In this document: positions 1-9,702 of the stretch, one piece after another
Position numbering within the stretch: the stretch's first letter is position 1
How the letters are laid out: the number at the start of each line of letters is the position of its first letter
Source: an uncultured Sphingomonas sp.
GTDB taxonomy: Bacteria; Pseudomonadota; Alphaproteobacteria; Sphingomonadales; Sphingomonadaceae
Length of the DNA: 36,599 bases
Direction of reading: 5' to 3'
NCBI RefSeq assembly: GCF_946477935.1
Contig: NZ_CAMLAC010000012.1
Span: 1-36,599 of the forward strand
Translations under genes and position numbers: made by a program
The notes under the pieces: generated by a model
The model's database searches: none
The model's input: the letters and a program-made list of their open reading frames with translations, nothing else
Told to the model about the DNA's origin: nothing

Positions 1-299
1 ATGGTGGCGACGCGCCACCAGGGGGCGACCCCGCGAACCGGGGCAGGGGAGCGGCCGGCCGATGTGCCATACGCGGCCGTGGATGCCATAACCCGCGCCT
101 CCAGCCCCGGTGGTGGTTCAACCGCAGGCCACCAGGCGACGAGGCCCGCCATCGTCTGGCGCCACCAGGCGACCTGCGCGGCAAAATCGCGATCGGCAAG
201 CGCGCGGCGCGTGGCGGCGGCGCGTTCCTCGCCCTCCAGCAGATCCAACGCCAGATCGGCGGCGGTCATGTCGGGATCGACGGGTTCAGTGGTCGCCAT
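1..299 (-). CDS. Anti-sigma factor (RskA/ChrR-like), N-terminal part, cut by window edge
   Basis: Reading the minus strand from the ATG at 299 gives about 99 residues beginning MATTEPVDPD, still open at base 1, so the C-terminal part (expected membrane segment and periplasmic domain) lies outside the window. The visible part is an acidic, Ala-rich helical domain with the tryptophan pattern FAAQVAWWRQTMAGL around residues 40-54. This resembles cytoplasmic anti-sigma domains of the RskA group that hold an ECF sigma factor. Its start overlaps the end of the sigma gene by 14 bp, which implies translational coupling and a sigma/anti-sigma pair. The family call is by similarity of pattern and gene context; the sensing domain cannot be seen. 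Confidence 0.75.
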   Translation of the reverse strand, partial: MATTEPVDPDMTAADLALDLLEGEERAAATRRALADRDFAAQVAWWRQTMAGLVAWWPAVEPPPGLEARVMASTAAYGTSAGRSPAPVRGVAPWWRVAT

Positions 300-819
300 C
301 GAGGCAGGGCCTCAAGCGCGCGAGACGGCGATGCACCCAGCTTTTCACCGTGCCCAGCGGCAGCGTCAGCCGGCGGGCGATTTCCGGATAGCGGACGCCG
401 TCAAAGAAGGCGATGCGGATCGCCTCGCGCTGGCGCGCCTCCAATGTGCCCAGACAGGCCTGGAGCCGGGCGATCGTTTCCTTGTCGACCAGCTCGTCGA
501 TAGGCGCCTGCGCGGGGTCGGGCAGCGCGAGCGCCGCATCATCGATCGGATCGGATGGATGGCGGCTGCGACCGCGCTGCCAATCGATCGCGCGGTTGCG
601 GGTGATCGTGGCCAGCCAGGTGATCGGGCTGGCGCGCCCCGGCTCGAAAGCGCCGGCCCTTCGCCAGATAATGACATAGACGTCGTGCAACACATCCTCC
701 GCATCCTGGCGATCACCACAGATACGAAGGCAGATGCCGAACAGCTTCGCTGACGTCAGACGATAAACGGTGCGAAAGGCTTCGCGATCCTCGTTGCCGG
801 TCGCGACCAGCGCTTCCAT
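286..819 (-). CDS. ECF-type RNA polymerase sigma-70 family factor
   Basis: A 177-residue protein when started at the ATG at 819. Region 2 is recognisable in the first 90 residues (LFGICLRICGDRQDAEDVLHD, then SPITWLATITRNRAIDW). Region 4 fills the C-terminus with a helix-turn-helix (RYPEIARRLTLPLGTVKSWVHRR). Region 3 is absent, as in ECF (group 4) sigma factors, which redirect RNA polymerase to stress or envelope regulons. An upstream GTG at 867 would add 16 residues; neither start has a strong Shine-Dalgarno sequence. The gene overlaps the anti-sigma gene downstream by 14 bp. The stimulus and regulon cannot be inferred, and no typical GGAAC-type autoregulatory promoter was recognised upstream. 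Confidence 0.9.
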   Translation of the reverse strand: MEALVATGNEDREAFRTVYRLTSAKLFGICLRICGDRQDAEDVLHDVYVIIWRRAGAFEPGRASPITWLATITRNRAIDWQRGRSRHPSDPIDDAALALPDPAQAPIDELVDKETIARLQACLGTLEARQREAIRIAFFDGVRYPEIARRLTLPLGTVKSWVHRRLARLRPCLDGDH

Positions 820-1030
820 CAGACGCGCGCGTGCCGACGCCGCGTGATCCTGCCGATCTCCTGCCACGCAACGCAAGCTAAACTCGATCAATTTTGCCGG
901 CAAGATGCGCGAGCGTACCCAAAAAGTATCGTTGCTCAGATATATACGCAGGACAGCGGCGCCGGTCCCGGCATGCGCGAATACCGCGACCATCCGATAG
1001 CTGACCGTCCGGCGATCAGGGATGTCACAA

Positions 1031-1059
1031 TTGCCTTCACGGGCGCTTTATGGCATTAT
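1031..1059 (+). promoter_or_regulatory. Candidate sigma-70 promoter for the 44-residue peptide gene
   Basis: TTGCCT (1031-1036), 17-bp spacer, CATTAT (1054-1059). It lies about 60 bp upstream of the small ORF at 1121 in the otherwise gene-free stretch 820-1120 between divergent genes. Sequence match only. Confidence 0.4.
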
Positions 1060-1120
1060 CGTGACGGCCGGGAGACCCCGGATACAGGTGGCCCCCGGCT
1101 CCTTTTGGAGAGGACAGGCC

Positions 1121-1255
1121 ATGACTGTAATCAAATCCGTTGGACACCATGCAGCCGTCGTGGCGGCGGGCGCCGCCGTGCTCGCAAGCGCGATGTTCGT
1201 TGCGCGCTTTGCGGCAGACGCGGTGATCTACGCATCCGAAATGCTGATCCGATAA
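1121..1255 (+). CDS. Small single-pass membrane peptide, 44 residues, unknown
   Basis: The ATG at 1121 follows a good ribosome-binding site (GGAGAGGA, about 1107-1114) and opens a 44-codon frame ending in TAA. The peptide starts MTVIKSVGHH and contains one Ala/Val-rich hydrophobic stretch (residues about 12-30, AVVAAGAAVLASAMFVARF) followed by a short polar tail. That fits a small inner-membrane protein or an uncleaved signal anchor. Codon third positions are moderately GC-rich. I do not recognise a family. It is convergent with nusG; the hairpin between them has its T-run on the minus side. Support is the RBS, a plausible promoter at 1031-1059 and hydrophobicity, so coding status is likely but unproven. 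Confidence 0.5.
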   Translation: MTVIKSVGHHAAVVAAGAAVLASAMFVARFAADAVIYASEMLIR

Positions 1256-1275
1256 GGCGGCATCGTTCCGATATG

Positions 1276-1310
1276 AAAAAGGCCGAGGTGCGGTTGCCCG
1301 CCCCCCGGCC
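1276..1310 (-). terminator. Intrinsic terminator after nusG
   Basis: Read on the minus strand, arms 1310-1298 and 1293-1281 form a 13-bp GC-rich stem with two mismatches and a 4-base loop. Five T residues follow (1280-1276). It sits 48 bp past the nusG stop and closes the tRNA-Trp/secE/nusG unit. Confidence 0.8.
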
Positions 1311-1357
1311 CGTCATGTCCACACTGGTGGACGACGCTGTACGTGTTCGGATCGCGC

Positions 1358-1894
1358 TTATTTGGAGCGTTCGACCTGCTCGAAATCGAGTTCGACCGGC
1401 GTGGCGCGGCCGAAGATCGACACGGAAACCTTGACCTTCGACTTGTCGAAATCCAGTTCCTCGACCACGCCGTTGAAGCTGGCGAAGGGGCCTTCGAGCA
1501 CCTTGACCGCGTCGCCGATCTCGTAGTCGACCTTGACCTTGTGCTTCGGTGCGGCGGCGGCTTCTTCCTTGGAATTCAGCATCCGCGTGGCTTCGCTTTC
1601 GCTGATCGCCTGCGGCTTGCCGCTGGAACCAAGGAAGCCGGTGACCTTGGGCGTGTTCTTGACGAGGTGGTAGACCTGGTCGGTCATGTCGAGTTTGGCG
1701 AGCACGTAGCCGGGCATGAACTTGCGCTCGACCGCGATCTTCTTGCCGCGGCGGGCTTCGGTCACCGTCTCAGTCGGTACCTCGATCTGCTCGACCAGTT
1801 GCTCCAGCCCCATGCGGGCGGCTTCGGCCATGATCGAGTCGCGGACCTTGCCCTCGAACCCGGAATAGGCGTGAATGATGTACCAGCGCGCCAT
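1358..1894 (-). CDS. nusG: Transcription termination/antitermination protein NusG
   Basis: A 178-residue protein beginning MARWYIIHAYSGFE, the hallmark start of NusG. The NGN domain spans roughly residues 1-110, including KFMPGYVLAKLDM at about 58-70 and a TPKVTGFLG motif near 81-89. A KOW domain follows at about 125-155 (GDAVKVLEGPFASFNGVVEE). NusG binds RNA polymerase, suppresses pausing, and links it to Rho or ribosomal S10. The ATG at 1894 lies 11 bp after the secE stop, so the two are co-transcribed. A terminator follows immediately at 1276-1310, so rplK-rplA do not follow nusG here as they do in many bacteria. Confidence 0.98.
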   Translation of the reverse strand: MARWYIIHAYSGFEGKVRDSIMAEAARMGLEQLVEQIEVPTETVTEARRGKKIAVERKFMPGYVLAKLDMTDQVYHLVKNTPKVTGFLGSSGKPQAISESEATRMLNSKEEAAAAPKHKVKVDYEIGDAVKVLEGPFASFNGVVEELDFDKSKVKVSVSIFGRATPVELDFEQVERSK

Positions 1895-1905
1895 CGGCGT
1901 GACCT

Positions 1906-2103
1906 TTACTGAGCGAGGCTGAGCAGGGCGCGGACGAGCGCTTCGAAGAACGAATCGACGCCCAGGAAGAAGATCGCGAGGATCGTCGTCATGATGACGA
2001 CCATGACGCCGGTCATCACGGTTTCGCGCCGGGACGGCCACACGACCTTCTTGGTCTCGGCCTTGACCTGGTTGATGAACTCGATCGGGGTCGTCTTTGC
2101 CAC
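1906..2103 (-). CDS. secE: Preprotein translocase subunit SecE
   Basis: A 65-residue protein from a GTG start at 2103, reading (V/M)AKTTPIEFINQVKAE. The conserved cytoplasmic amphipathic helix with KKVVWPSRRET (about residues 17-27) is followed by one transmembrane helix (about 29-52, VMTGVMVVIMTTILAIFFLG). This is the short, single-span form of SecE, which clamps SecY in the translocon. A second GTG at 2115 would add four residues; the only SD-like sequence (AAGGG at about 2115-2119) is badly placed for either, so the start is uncertain by four codons. It lies 11 bp upstream of nusG, the classic secE-nusG pair. Confidence 0.95.
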   Translation of the reverse strand: MAKTTPIEFINQVKAETKKVVWPSRRETVMTGVMVVIMTTILAIFFLGVDSFFEALVRALLSLAQ

Positions 2104-2288
2104 GGTTGCTCGCACCCTTGGATGGAGATGACGACGGAGGCGTGAAGCCCCGACCGCCGCCCCGTCGGAGCAAGCGGGCGGACACCACCACCGCTGTCGG
2201 ATGAAACACGGATGTAGCCGTGCCTTGGATCAGGCGCAAGGGGGCTGGAGAAGCGTCCTCGCCCGGTGCCCGTGCCCGGCTGCGCCCG

Positions 2289-2432
2289 TCAGTGACCGTA
2301 GCGTTTGATGCCACGGCGGCGCAGCTTGTCGCGGTGCCGCTTGCGAAGGGTGGCAATGACAAAGGGGGCGCCGAGCACGACGATGCCGCCGATGATGCCG
2401 TAGGCGACGATTTCGCGCGTAATTTCAAACAT
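2289..2432 (-). CDS. 47-residue membrane protein between tRNA-Trp and secE
   Basis: Minus-strand frame from the ATG at 2432 to the TGA at 2289, encoding MFEITREIVAYGIIGGIVVL and 27 further residues. It has one hydrophobic helix at about residues 9-28 and a strongly basic tail rich in Arg/Lys/His (RKRHRDKLRRRGIKRYGH). This suggests a single-span membrane protein with a positively charged cytoplasmic C-terminus. Codon third positions are almost uniformly G/C, as in neighbouring genes. It lies downstream of tRNA-Trp and upstream of secE, inside their presumed transcription unit. No clear Shine-Dalgarno sequence precedes the ATG. I do not recognise a family and propose no function beyond membrane association. 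Confidence 0.6.
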   Translation of the reverse strand: MFEITREIVAYGIIGGIVVLGAPFVIATLRKRHRDKLRRRGIKRYGH

Positions 2433-2561
2433 GGTTATCGTCTTTTGCAGGCGACAATGATCTTGTCATCCCAAAAAGGAACGCATTCCTGTTGTAAATT
2501 GCTCGGCCGCAACACGCGTTGCGTGCTTCGGATCGGCCTGTCGCCACATGCTGTCGCGAAA

Positions 2562-2637
2562 TGGCAGGAGTGGAGGGACTCGAACCCACGGCCCTCGGTT
2601 TTGGAGACCGATGCTCTACCAACTGAGCTACACTCCT
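2562..2637 (-). tRNA. tRNA-Trp (CCA anticodon)
   Basis: A 76-nt cloverleaf on the minus strand with a 7-bp acceptor stem AGGAGTG/CACTCCT, D-loop AGCTCAGTTGGTAGAGC, anticodon loop CTCCAAA, T-arm GGGTTCGAGTCCC and an encoded 3' CCA. The anticodon CCA reads UGG (Trp). It stands first in the unit tRNA-Trp, small ORF, secE, nusG. Confidence 0.97.
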
Positions 2638-2649
2638 AGCCTGCGGCGG

Positions 2650-2678
2650 CCCTTAGCCCGCGTTTCGGGGGAGGGCAA
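2650..2678 (-). promoter_or_regulatory. Promoter of tRNA-Trp/secE/nusG unit
   Basis: On the minus strand, TTGCCC (2678-2673), 17-bp spacer, TAAGGG (2655-2650). The predicted start is about 6 nt before the tRNA 5' end (2637). Spacing and position fit well; the -10 is non-consensus but G/C-rich as in other promoters of this window. Confidence 0.55.
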
Positions 2679-2746
2679 GCGGTGCTTTTCGCTGCAGAGG
2701 CAAATTTCGGATGTGACAGGGGGTGCGCCGCCGGCCTGCGCTGCCG

Positions 2747-2775
2747 TTGACGCTATACGTGCAACGGCGTATAGG
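2747..2775 (+). promoter_or_regulatory. Promoter of the str operon, with embedded inverted repeat
   Basis: TTGACG (2747-2752), 17-bp spacer, TATAGG (2770-2775), then the GC-rich discriminator CGCGGC. Predicted leader to rpsL is about 160 nt. A perfect inverted repeat CTATACG/CGTATAG (2753-2759 and 2768-2774) fills the spacer and covers most of the -10. The gene-free stretch 2640-2938 holds this promoter, the tRNA-Trp promoter on the other strand and the rpsL leader. Confidence 0.7.
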
Positions 2776-2938
2776 CGCGGCTGCCCGAAGGGGGATCCTC
2801 CGGAGGGCAAGCTTGAACATTGCTGGATGCATTTATGGGCCTGGACGGTGGTGAAAAGCCGGCCACAGCCCCTTTTTGTATTCCGATGTGCTGTGAAGGC
2901 TCCAGCAAAGTAACCCACGAGATGAGGTGAAGGCTTCA

Positions 2939-3310
2939 ATGCCCACGATCAACCAGCTGGTCCGCAAGGGCCGCGAACCGCAGAAGGCCAAGTCCAAGGT
3001 CCCTGCGATGGAGCAGAACCCGCAGAAGCGCGGCGTCTGCACCCGCGTGTACACGACGACCCCGAAGAAGCCGAACTCGGCTCTGCGCAAGGTGGCCAAG
3101 GTTCGCCTGACCAACCAGCGCGAAGTCATCAGCTACATTCCGGGCGAAGGCCACAACCTGCAGGAGCACTCGGTGGTGCTCATCCGCGGCGGCCGTGTGC
3201 GCGATCTTCCCGGCGTTCGCTACCACGTCCTGCGCGGCGTGCTCGATACGCAGGGCGTCAAGGATCGTCGTCAGTCCCGCTCCAAGTACGGCGCGAAGCG
3301 TCCGAAGTAA
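2939..3310 (+). CDS. rpsL: 30S ribosomal protein S12 (uS12)
   Basis: A 123-residue protein beginning [11 protein letters not shown]; the normal family length is 123-126. S12 lines the decoding centre and monitors codon-anticodon pairing. The conserved [14 protein letters not shown] segment (residues 39-52) keeps Lys43, and [19 protein letters not shown] follows. The residue after GGRV, position 88, is Arg (codon CGC, about 3200-3202) where E. coli and most bacteria have Lys; the next residues DLPGVRYH are standard. Substitution of this Lys by Arg is a classic streptomycin-resistance change. The ATG at 2939 follows GAGGTGAAGG. First gene of the str operon, 69 bp ahead of rpsG. Confidence 0.99.
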   Translation: MPTINQLVRKGREPQKAKSKVPAMEQNPQKRGVCTRVYTTTPKKPNSALRKVAKVRLTNQREVISYIPGEGHNLQEHSVVLIRGGRVRDLPGVRYHVLRGVLDTQGVKDRRQSRSKYGAKRPK

Positions 3311-3379
3311 GCCGGTCGGGCCTGCGCCAAGCAGGCATCTGGACCATCCAAGGCTGAAGATTTGTAAGGAAATACGAGA

Positions 3380-3850
3380 ATGGCTCGTCGTCGTCGTCCC
3401 GAAAAGCGGGAAATCCTGCCCGATCCCGTCTATGGGGATCAGGTTCTGTCGAAGTTCATGAATTCGGTCATGCTGGACGGCAAGAAGTCCGTCGCCGAGC
3501 TGATCGTGTACAGCGCGCTCGAAACCGTCGAGACCCGCGCCAAGCGCGAGCCGCTGGGCGTGTTCCACGATGCGCTGAACAACATCAAGCCGGGCATCGA
3601 GGTCCGTTCGCGCCGCGTCGGCGGTGCGACCTACCAGGTGCCGGTCGAGGTGCGCCCCGAGCGCGCCCAGGCGCTGGCGATCCGCTGGCTGATCTCGGCC
3701 GCGCGTTCGCGTTCGGAGAACACCATGTCGGCGCGCCTGTCGGGCGAACTGATGGACGCCGCGAACAATCGCGGCAACGCGGTCAAGAAGCGCGAGGACA
3801 CGCACCGCATGGCGGAAGCGAACCGCGCATTCAGCCACTACCGCTGGTAA
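3380..3850 (+). CDS. rpsG: 30S ribosomal protein S7 (uS7)
   Basis: A 156-residue protein, the usual length, beginning [19 protein letters not shown]. Conserved features include [18 protein letters not shown] (about 31-48), the [16 protein letters not shown] segment (about 78-93) that binds 16S rRNA, and the [10 protein letters not shown] helix. S7 nucleates assembly of the 30S head and contacts E-site tRNA; in enterobacteria it is also the translational repressor of the str operon. The ATG at 3380 is preceded by an AAGGAAA ribosome-binding site. It lies between rpsL and fusA in the standard order. Confidence 0.99.
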   Translation: MARRRRPEKREILPDPVYGDQVLSKFMNSVMLDGKKSVAELIVYSALETVETRAKREPLGVFHDALNNIKPGIEVRSRRVGGATYQVPVEVRPERAQALAIRWLISAARSRSENTMSARLSGELMDAANNRGNAVKKREDTHRMAEANRAFSHYRW

Positions 3851-3870
3851 AAGGGTCGGTGCCGGCGGTC

Positions 3871-3926
3871 TTCCGCTGGTAACGCATGCTACCTATATCG
3901 AGGGGAGCCGGGCCGACCGGCTCCCC
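3871..3926 (+). promoter_or_regulatory. Possible internal promoter and hairpin ahead of fusA
   Basis: TTCCGC (3871-3876), 17-bp spacer, TATATC (3894-3899) could start transcripts just before fusA; the -35 is weak. A perfect 10-bp stem with a 5-base loop follows (arms 3902-3911 and 3917-3926). It has no T-run, so it is not a standard terminator. It may be a processing or stability element in the rpsG-fusA spacer. Confidence 0.3.
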
Positions 3927-3949
3927 CGCACGCTTGAGGAAGATCGATC

Positions 3950-6046
<2,097 letters not shown>

Positions 6047-6056
6047 TCTCTCTGTT

Positions 6057-6090
6057 GCGGGGGTGGTCGGGTTACCGGACCATCCCCCGC
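6057..6090 (+). other. Stem-loop in the fusA-tuf spacer
   Basis: Arms 6057-6068 and 6078-6090 pair over 12 bp with one bulged T (GCGGGGG with CCCCCGC, then TGGTC with GACCA). No T-run follows, so intrinsic termination is unlikely. It probably protects or processes mRNA between fusA and tuf. Confidence 0.5.
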
Positions 6091-6181
6091 GCAGGGCTGG
6101 CATTCGTTGCAAACACCCGCTATGTGGCCGCGTTCGCGTGGCCCCGTCGGCGGCACCGAATTCGAATCAGAAGGTAGGAAA

Positions 6182-7378
<1,197 letters not shown>

Positions 7379-7409
7379 TCTCGCCGACCGCAAGGTCGTG
7401 AGAAGGACA

Positions 7410-7440
7410 GGCCGGCTCCGGAAACGGGGCCGGCCTTTTC
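7410..7440 (+). terminator. Intrinsic terminator of the str operon
   Basis: An 11-bp stem (7410-7420 with 7425-7435, one G.T pair), GAAA tetraloop, then TTTTCCTTTT. It stands about 30 bp past the tuf stop and ends the str transcript. Confidence 0.9.
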
Positions 7441-7499
7441 CTTTTGTGGGAGGGCAGGGGGCCGGGAACCTTTTCACCGCTCAGGCGATGCGAAGAGGG

Positions 7500-7528
7500 T
7501 TGCTACCTCCGGGTGGTCGATATATAGG
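7500..7528 (+). promoter_or_regulatory. Promoter of the S10 operon
   Basis: TTGCTA (7500-7505), 17-bp spacer, TATAGG (7523-7528), followed by CGCCTC. It shares the -10/discriminator TATAGGCGC with the str promoter. The predicted leader to rpsJ is about 230 nt. Confidence 0.65.
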
Positions 7529-7547
7529 CGCCTCTCTTGAGTGAATC

Positions 7548-7584
7548 GGCCGCTCTGGGAAACCGGAGTGGCCGTTTCGCTTTT
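7548..7584 (+). promoter_or_regulatory. Terminator-like attenuator hairpin in the S10 leader
   Basis: Arms 7548-7558 and 7563-7573 pair over 11 bp (two G.T/T.G wobbles) around a GAAA tetraloop. The T-rich GTTTCGCTTTT follows. It lies about 13 nt after the predicted transcription start and about 180 nt before rpsJ, so it could cause premature termination. In E. coli the S10 leader is attenuated by ribosomal protein L4; whether that applies here is inference. Confidence 0.55.
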
Positions 7585-7766
7585 AGTGAGAGCATCGTCG
7601 GTGTCGCCGGCGGTGCCGCAACAACCAGAGTTCGTTTCGGAGCGCTTCGCTGGCTCCGTCGCTTGTCCCGGTCATCGATCGGGGTCCGCTTGCCGGACGG
7701 TCGGATAAACCGATGCGAGAGACGGGACTGGAGCGGCGTTCCCGCTCTTTCGCATCGGTAGGGATC

Positions 7767-8075
<309 letters not shown>

Positions 8076-8334
8076 GGCGCTCGCTTCCCGCGGTTGACGA
8101 TATCGTCCCGCGGGCCTTTCGTACATCCGGGGCCCGCCCCGGTCGCGCGATACAAGGGATACCGCCCGGCGATCCGGCTTCGGCTGGAAGGGTGCCGGGG
8201 ACAGCGTCCCCCGTCTGATCGGCGTTCCCACGTCGGTCGCCAGCCCGGGACGGGGGCTCGTTTCGATTTATCCGGGCTGGATATGCCCCCCTTGAATGGT
8301 TCTTGGGGGCCTCTGTCGAGGAAGGAACAGGATC
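8076..8334 (+). promoter_or_regulatory. Structured rpsJ-rplC intergenic leader
   Basis: 259 bp without a gene, holding four inverted repeats: CCCGCGG/CCGCGGG (about 8087-8112), GGGGAC/GTCCCC with a 3-base loop (about 8198-8212), CCAGCCCGG/CCGGGCTGG (about 8242-8280) and GCCCCC/GGGGGC (about 8285-8310). The last ends about 10 nt before the rplC ribosome-binding site AGGAAGGA. TTGACG at 8094-8099 could be a -35 element but no good -10 lies 17 bp beyond. Long gaps at this point are not the rule in S10 operons, so a cis-regulatory leader for rplC is plausible. Confidence 0.45.
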
Positions 8335-9072
8335 ATGCGTACCGGCGTGATCGCGAAGAAGATGGGGATGACCCGCCTGTTCCAGGACGATGGTCGGCAC
8401 GTGCCGGTCACTGTTCTGGCGCTTGAAGGCGTACAGGTCGTCGCCCGCCGCGAGATGGATCGTGACGGCTATACCGCCGTCCAGCTTGGCGCAGGTGTCG
8501 CCAAGGCTAAGAATGTCGCCAAGCCCCAGCGTGGCCATTTCGGCAAGGCCGAGGTGGAGCCCAAGGCCATCGTTGCCGAGTTCCGTGTGAACGAGGACGG
8601 CCTGCTGGACGTTGGCGCCGAGATCGGTGCCGACCACTTCGTTGCCGGCCAGATGGTCGACATCCAGGGTCGCACGCAGGGCAAGGGCTTTGCCGGTGCG
8701 ATGAAGCGCTGGAACTTCGGGGGCTTGCGCGCCACGCACGGCGTGTCCGTCTCGCACCGCTCGCATGGTTCGACCGGTAACCGCCAGGATCCGGGTCGCG
8801 TCTTCAAGAACAAGAAGATGGCCGGCCACATGGGCGACAAGAACCGCACGCAGCAGAATCTGGAAATCGTGTCGACCGACGTCGAGCGCGGCCTGATCTT
8901 CGTCAAGGGCTCGGTGCCCGGCTCGAAGGGCGGCTGGCTGATCGTCAAGGACGCGGTCAAGGTCGCGCGTCATGCGGACGCCCCGTTCCCGGCCGCGCTG
9001 AAGAGCGCTGTCGCCAACAATACCGCTTCTGCCGAGCCCGCTCCGGAAGCCACCGATGGCCAGGAGGGCTAA
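8335..9072 (+). CDS. rplC: 50S ribosomal protein L3 (uL3)
   Basis: A 245-residue protein beginning [20 protein letters not shown]. It has the internal signature [21 protein letters not shown] (about 120-140) and [28 protein letters not shown], the extended loop that reaches the peptidyl transferase centre. A 30-residue Ala/Glu-rich C-terminal tail ([19 protein letters not shown]) makes it longer than E. coli L3 (209), as is common in alphaproteobacteria. The Gln of the conserved GNRQDPG is the residue methylated by PrmB in E. coli. The ATG at 8335 follows AGGAAGGAACAGG. The stop is 3 bp before rplD. Confidence 0.99.
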   Translation: MRTGVIAKKMGMTRLFQDDGRHVPVTVLALEGVQVVARREMDRDGYTAVQLGAGVAKAKNVAKPQRGHFGKAEVEPKAIVAEFRVNEDGLLDVGAEIGADHFVAGQMVDIQGRTQGKGFAGAMKRWNFGGLRATHGVSVSHRSHGSTGNRQDPGRVFKNKKMAGHMGDKNRTQQNLEIVSTDVERGLIFVKGSVPGSKGGWLIVKDAVKVARHADAPFPAALKSAVANNTASAEPAPEATDGQEG

Positions 9073-9075
9073 GTC

Positions 9076-9702
9076 GTGAAGGTCAAGGTTTCATCCTTTG
9101 CCGGTACCGACGCCGCGGACATCGAGCTCAACGACGAGGTCTTCGGCCTCGATCCGCGTGCCGACATCCTGCACCGCGTCGTGACCTGGCAGCTTGAGAA
9201 GCGTCGCGCCACCGCGCGCGGCACCCGCGAGCGTGCGGACGTTGCGCGTTCGGGCAAGAAGCTCGGTCGCCAGAAGGGCGGCGGCGTGGCACGTCACGGC
9301 GATCGCCGCGCTCCGGTCTTCATCGGCGGTGGCAAGGCGCACGGCGCCCGCGTCCGTGACTTCGATCCGTCGCTGAACAAGAAGATCCGCGCGCTGGGCC
9401 TGAAGATGGCGCTGTCGAGCCATGCCAAGGCTGGTTCGCTGGTCGTGATGGACTCGCTGTCGGTCGAGGGCAACAAGACGAAGACGCTGAAGGGCGACCT
9501 CGCCAAGCTCGGCTTCGGCAAGACCGCGCTGGTCATTGATGGCGATGCCGTCGAGACGTCGTTCGCCCTGGCTGCAGGCAACCTGAGGGACGTCAACGTC
9601 CTGCCGTCGGCCGGTGCCAACGTCTATGACATCCTGAAGGCTGACACGCTGGTGCTGACCCGCGCGGCGGTCGAAAAGCTGGAGGCTCGCTTCAATGGCT
9701 AA
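9076..9702 (+). CDS. rplD: 50S ribosomal protein L4 (uL4)
   Basis: A 208-residue protein from a GTG start at 9076, beginning [20 protein letters not shown]. It carries the long central loop that lines the exit tunnel ([32 protein letters not shown], about residues 58-90) and the conserved [17 protein letters not shown] near 150. L4 is an early assembly protein and, in gammaproteobacteria, the autogenous repressor and attenuator of the S10 operon. The ribosome-binding site GGAGG overlaps the end of rplC. The rplD stop overlaps the rplW start by 8 bp, indicating translational coupling. Confidence 0.99.
   Translation: MKVKVSSFAGTDAADIELNDEVFGLDPRADILHRVVTWQLEKRRATARGTRERADVARSGKKLGRQKGGGVARHGDRRAPVFIGGGKAHGARVRDFDPSLNKKIRALGLKMALSSHAKAGSLVVMDSLSVEGNKTKTLKGDLAKLGFGKTALVIDGDAVETSFALAAGNLRDVNVLPSAGANVYDILKADTLVLTRAAVEKLEARFNG

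Noticed and set aside
1..753. 250-codon plus-strand frame at the left edge
   Set aside because: Opposite the sigma and anti-sigma genes, which have clear domains on the minus strand.
2220..2639. 139-codon plus-strand frame running through tRNA-Trp
   Set aside because: It ends inside a tRNA gene and lies antisense to the small membrane protein; no ribosome-binding site.
2833..2877. Possible attenuator in the rpsL leader (GGCC/GGCC stem and T-run)
   Set aside because: The stem is only about 6 bp with a bulge and is separated from the T-run by 8 bases; too weak to call.
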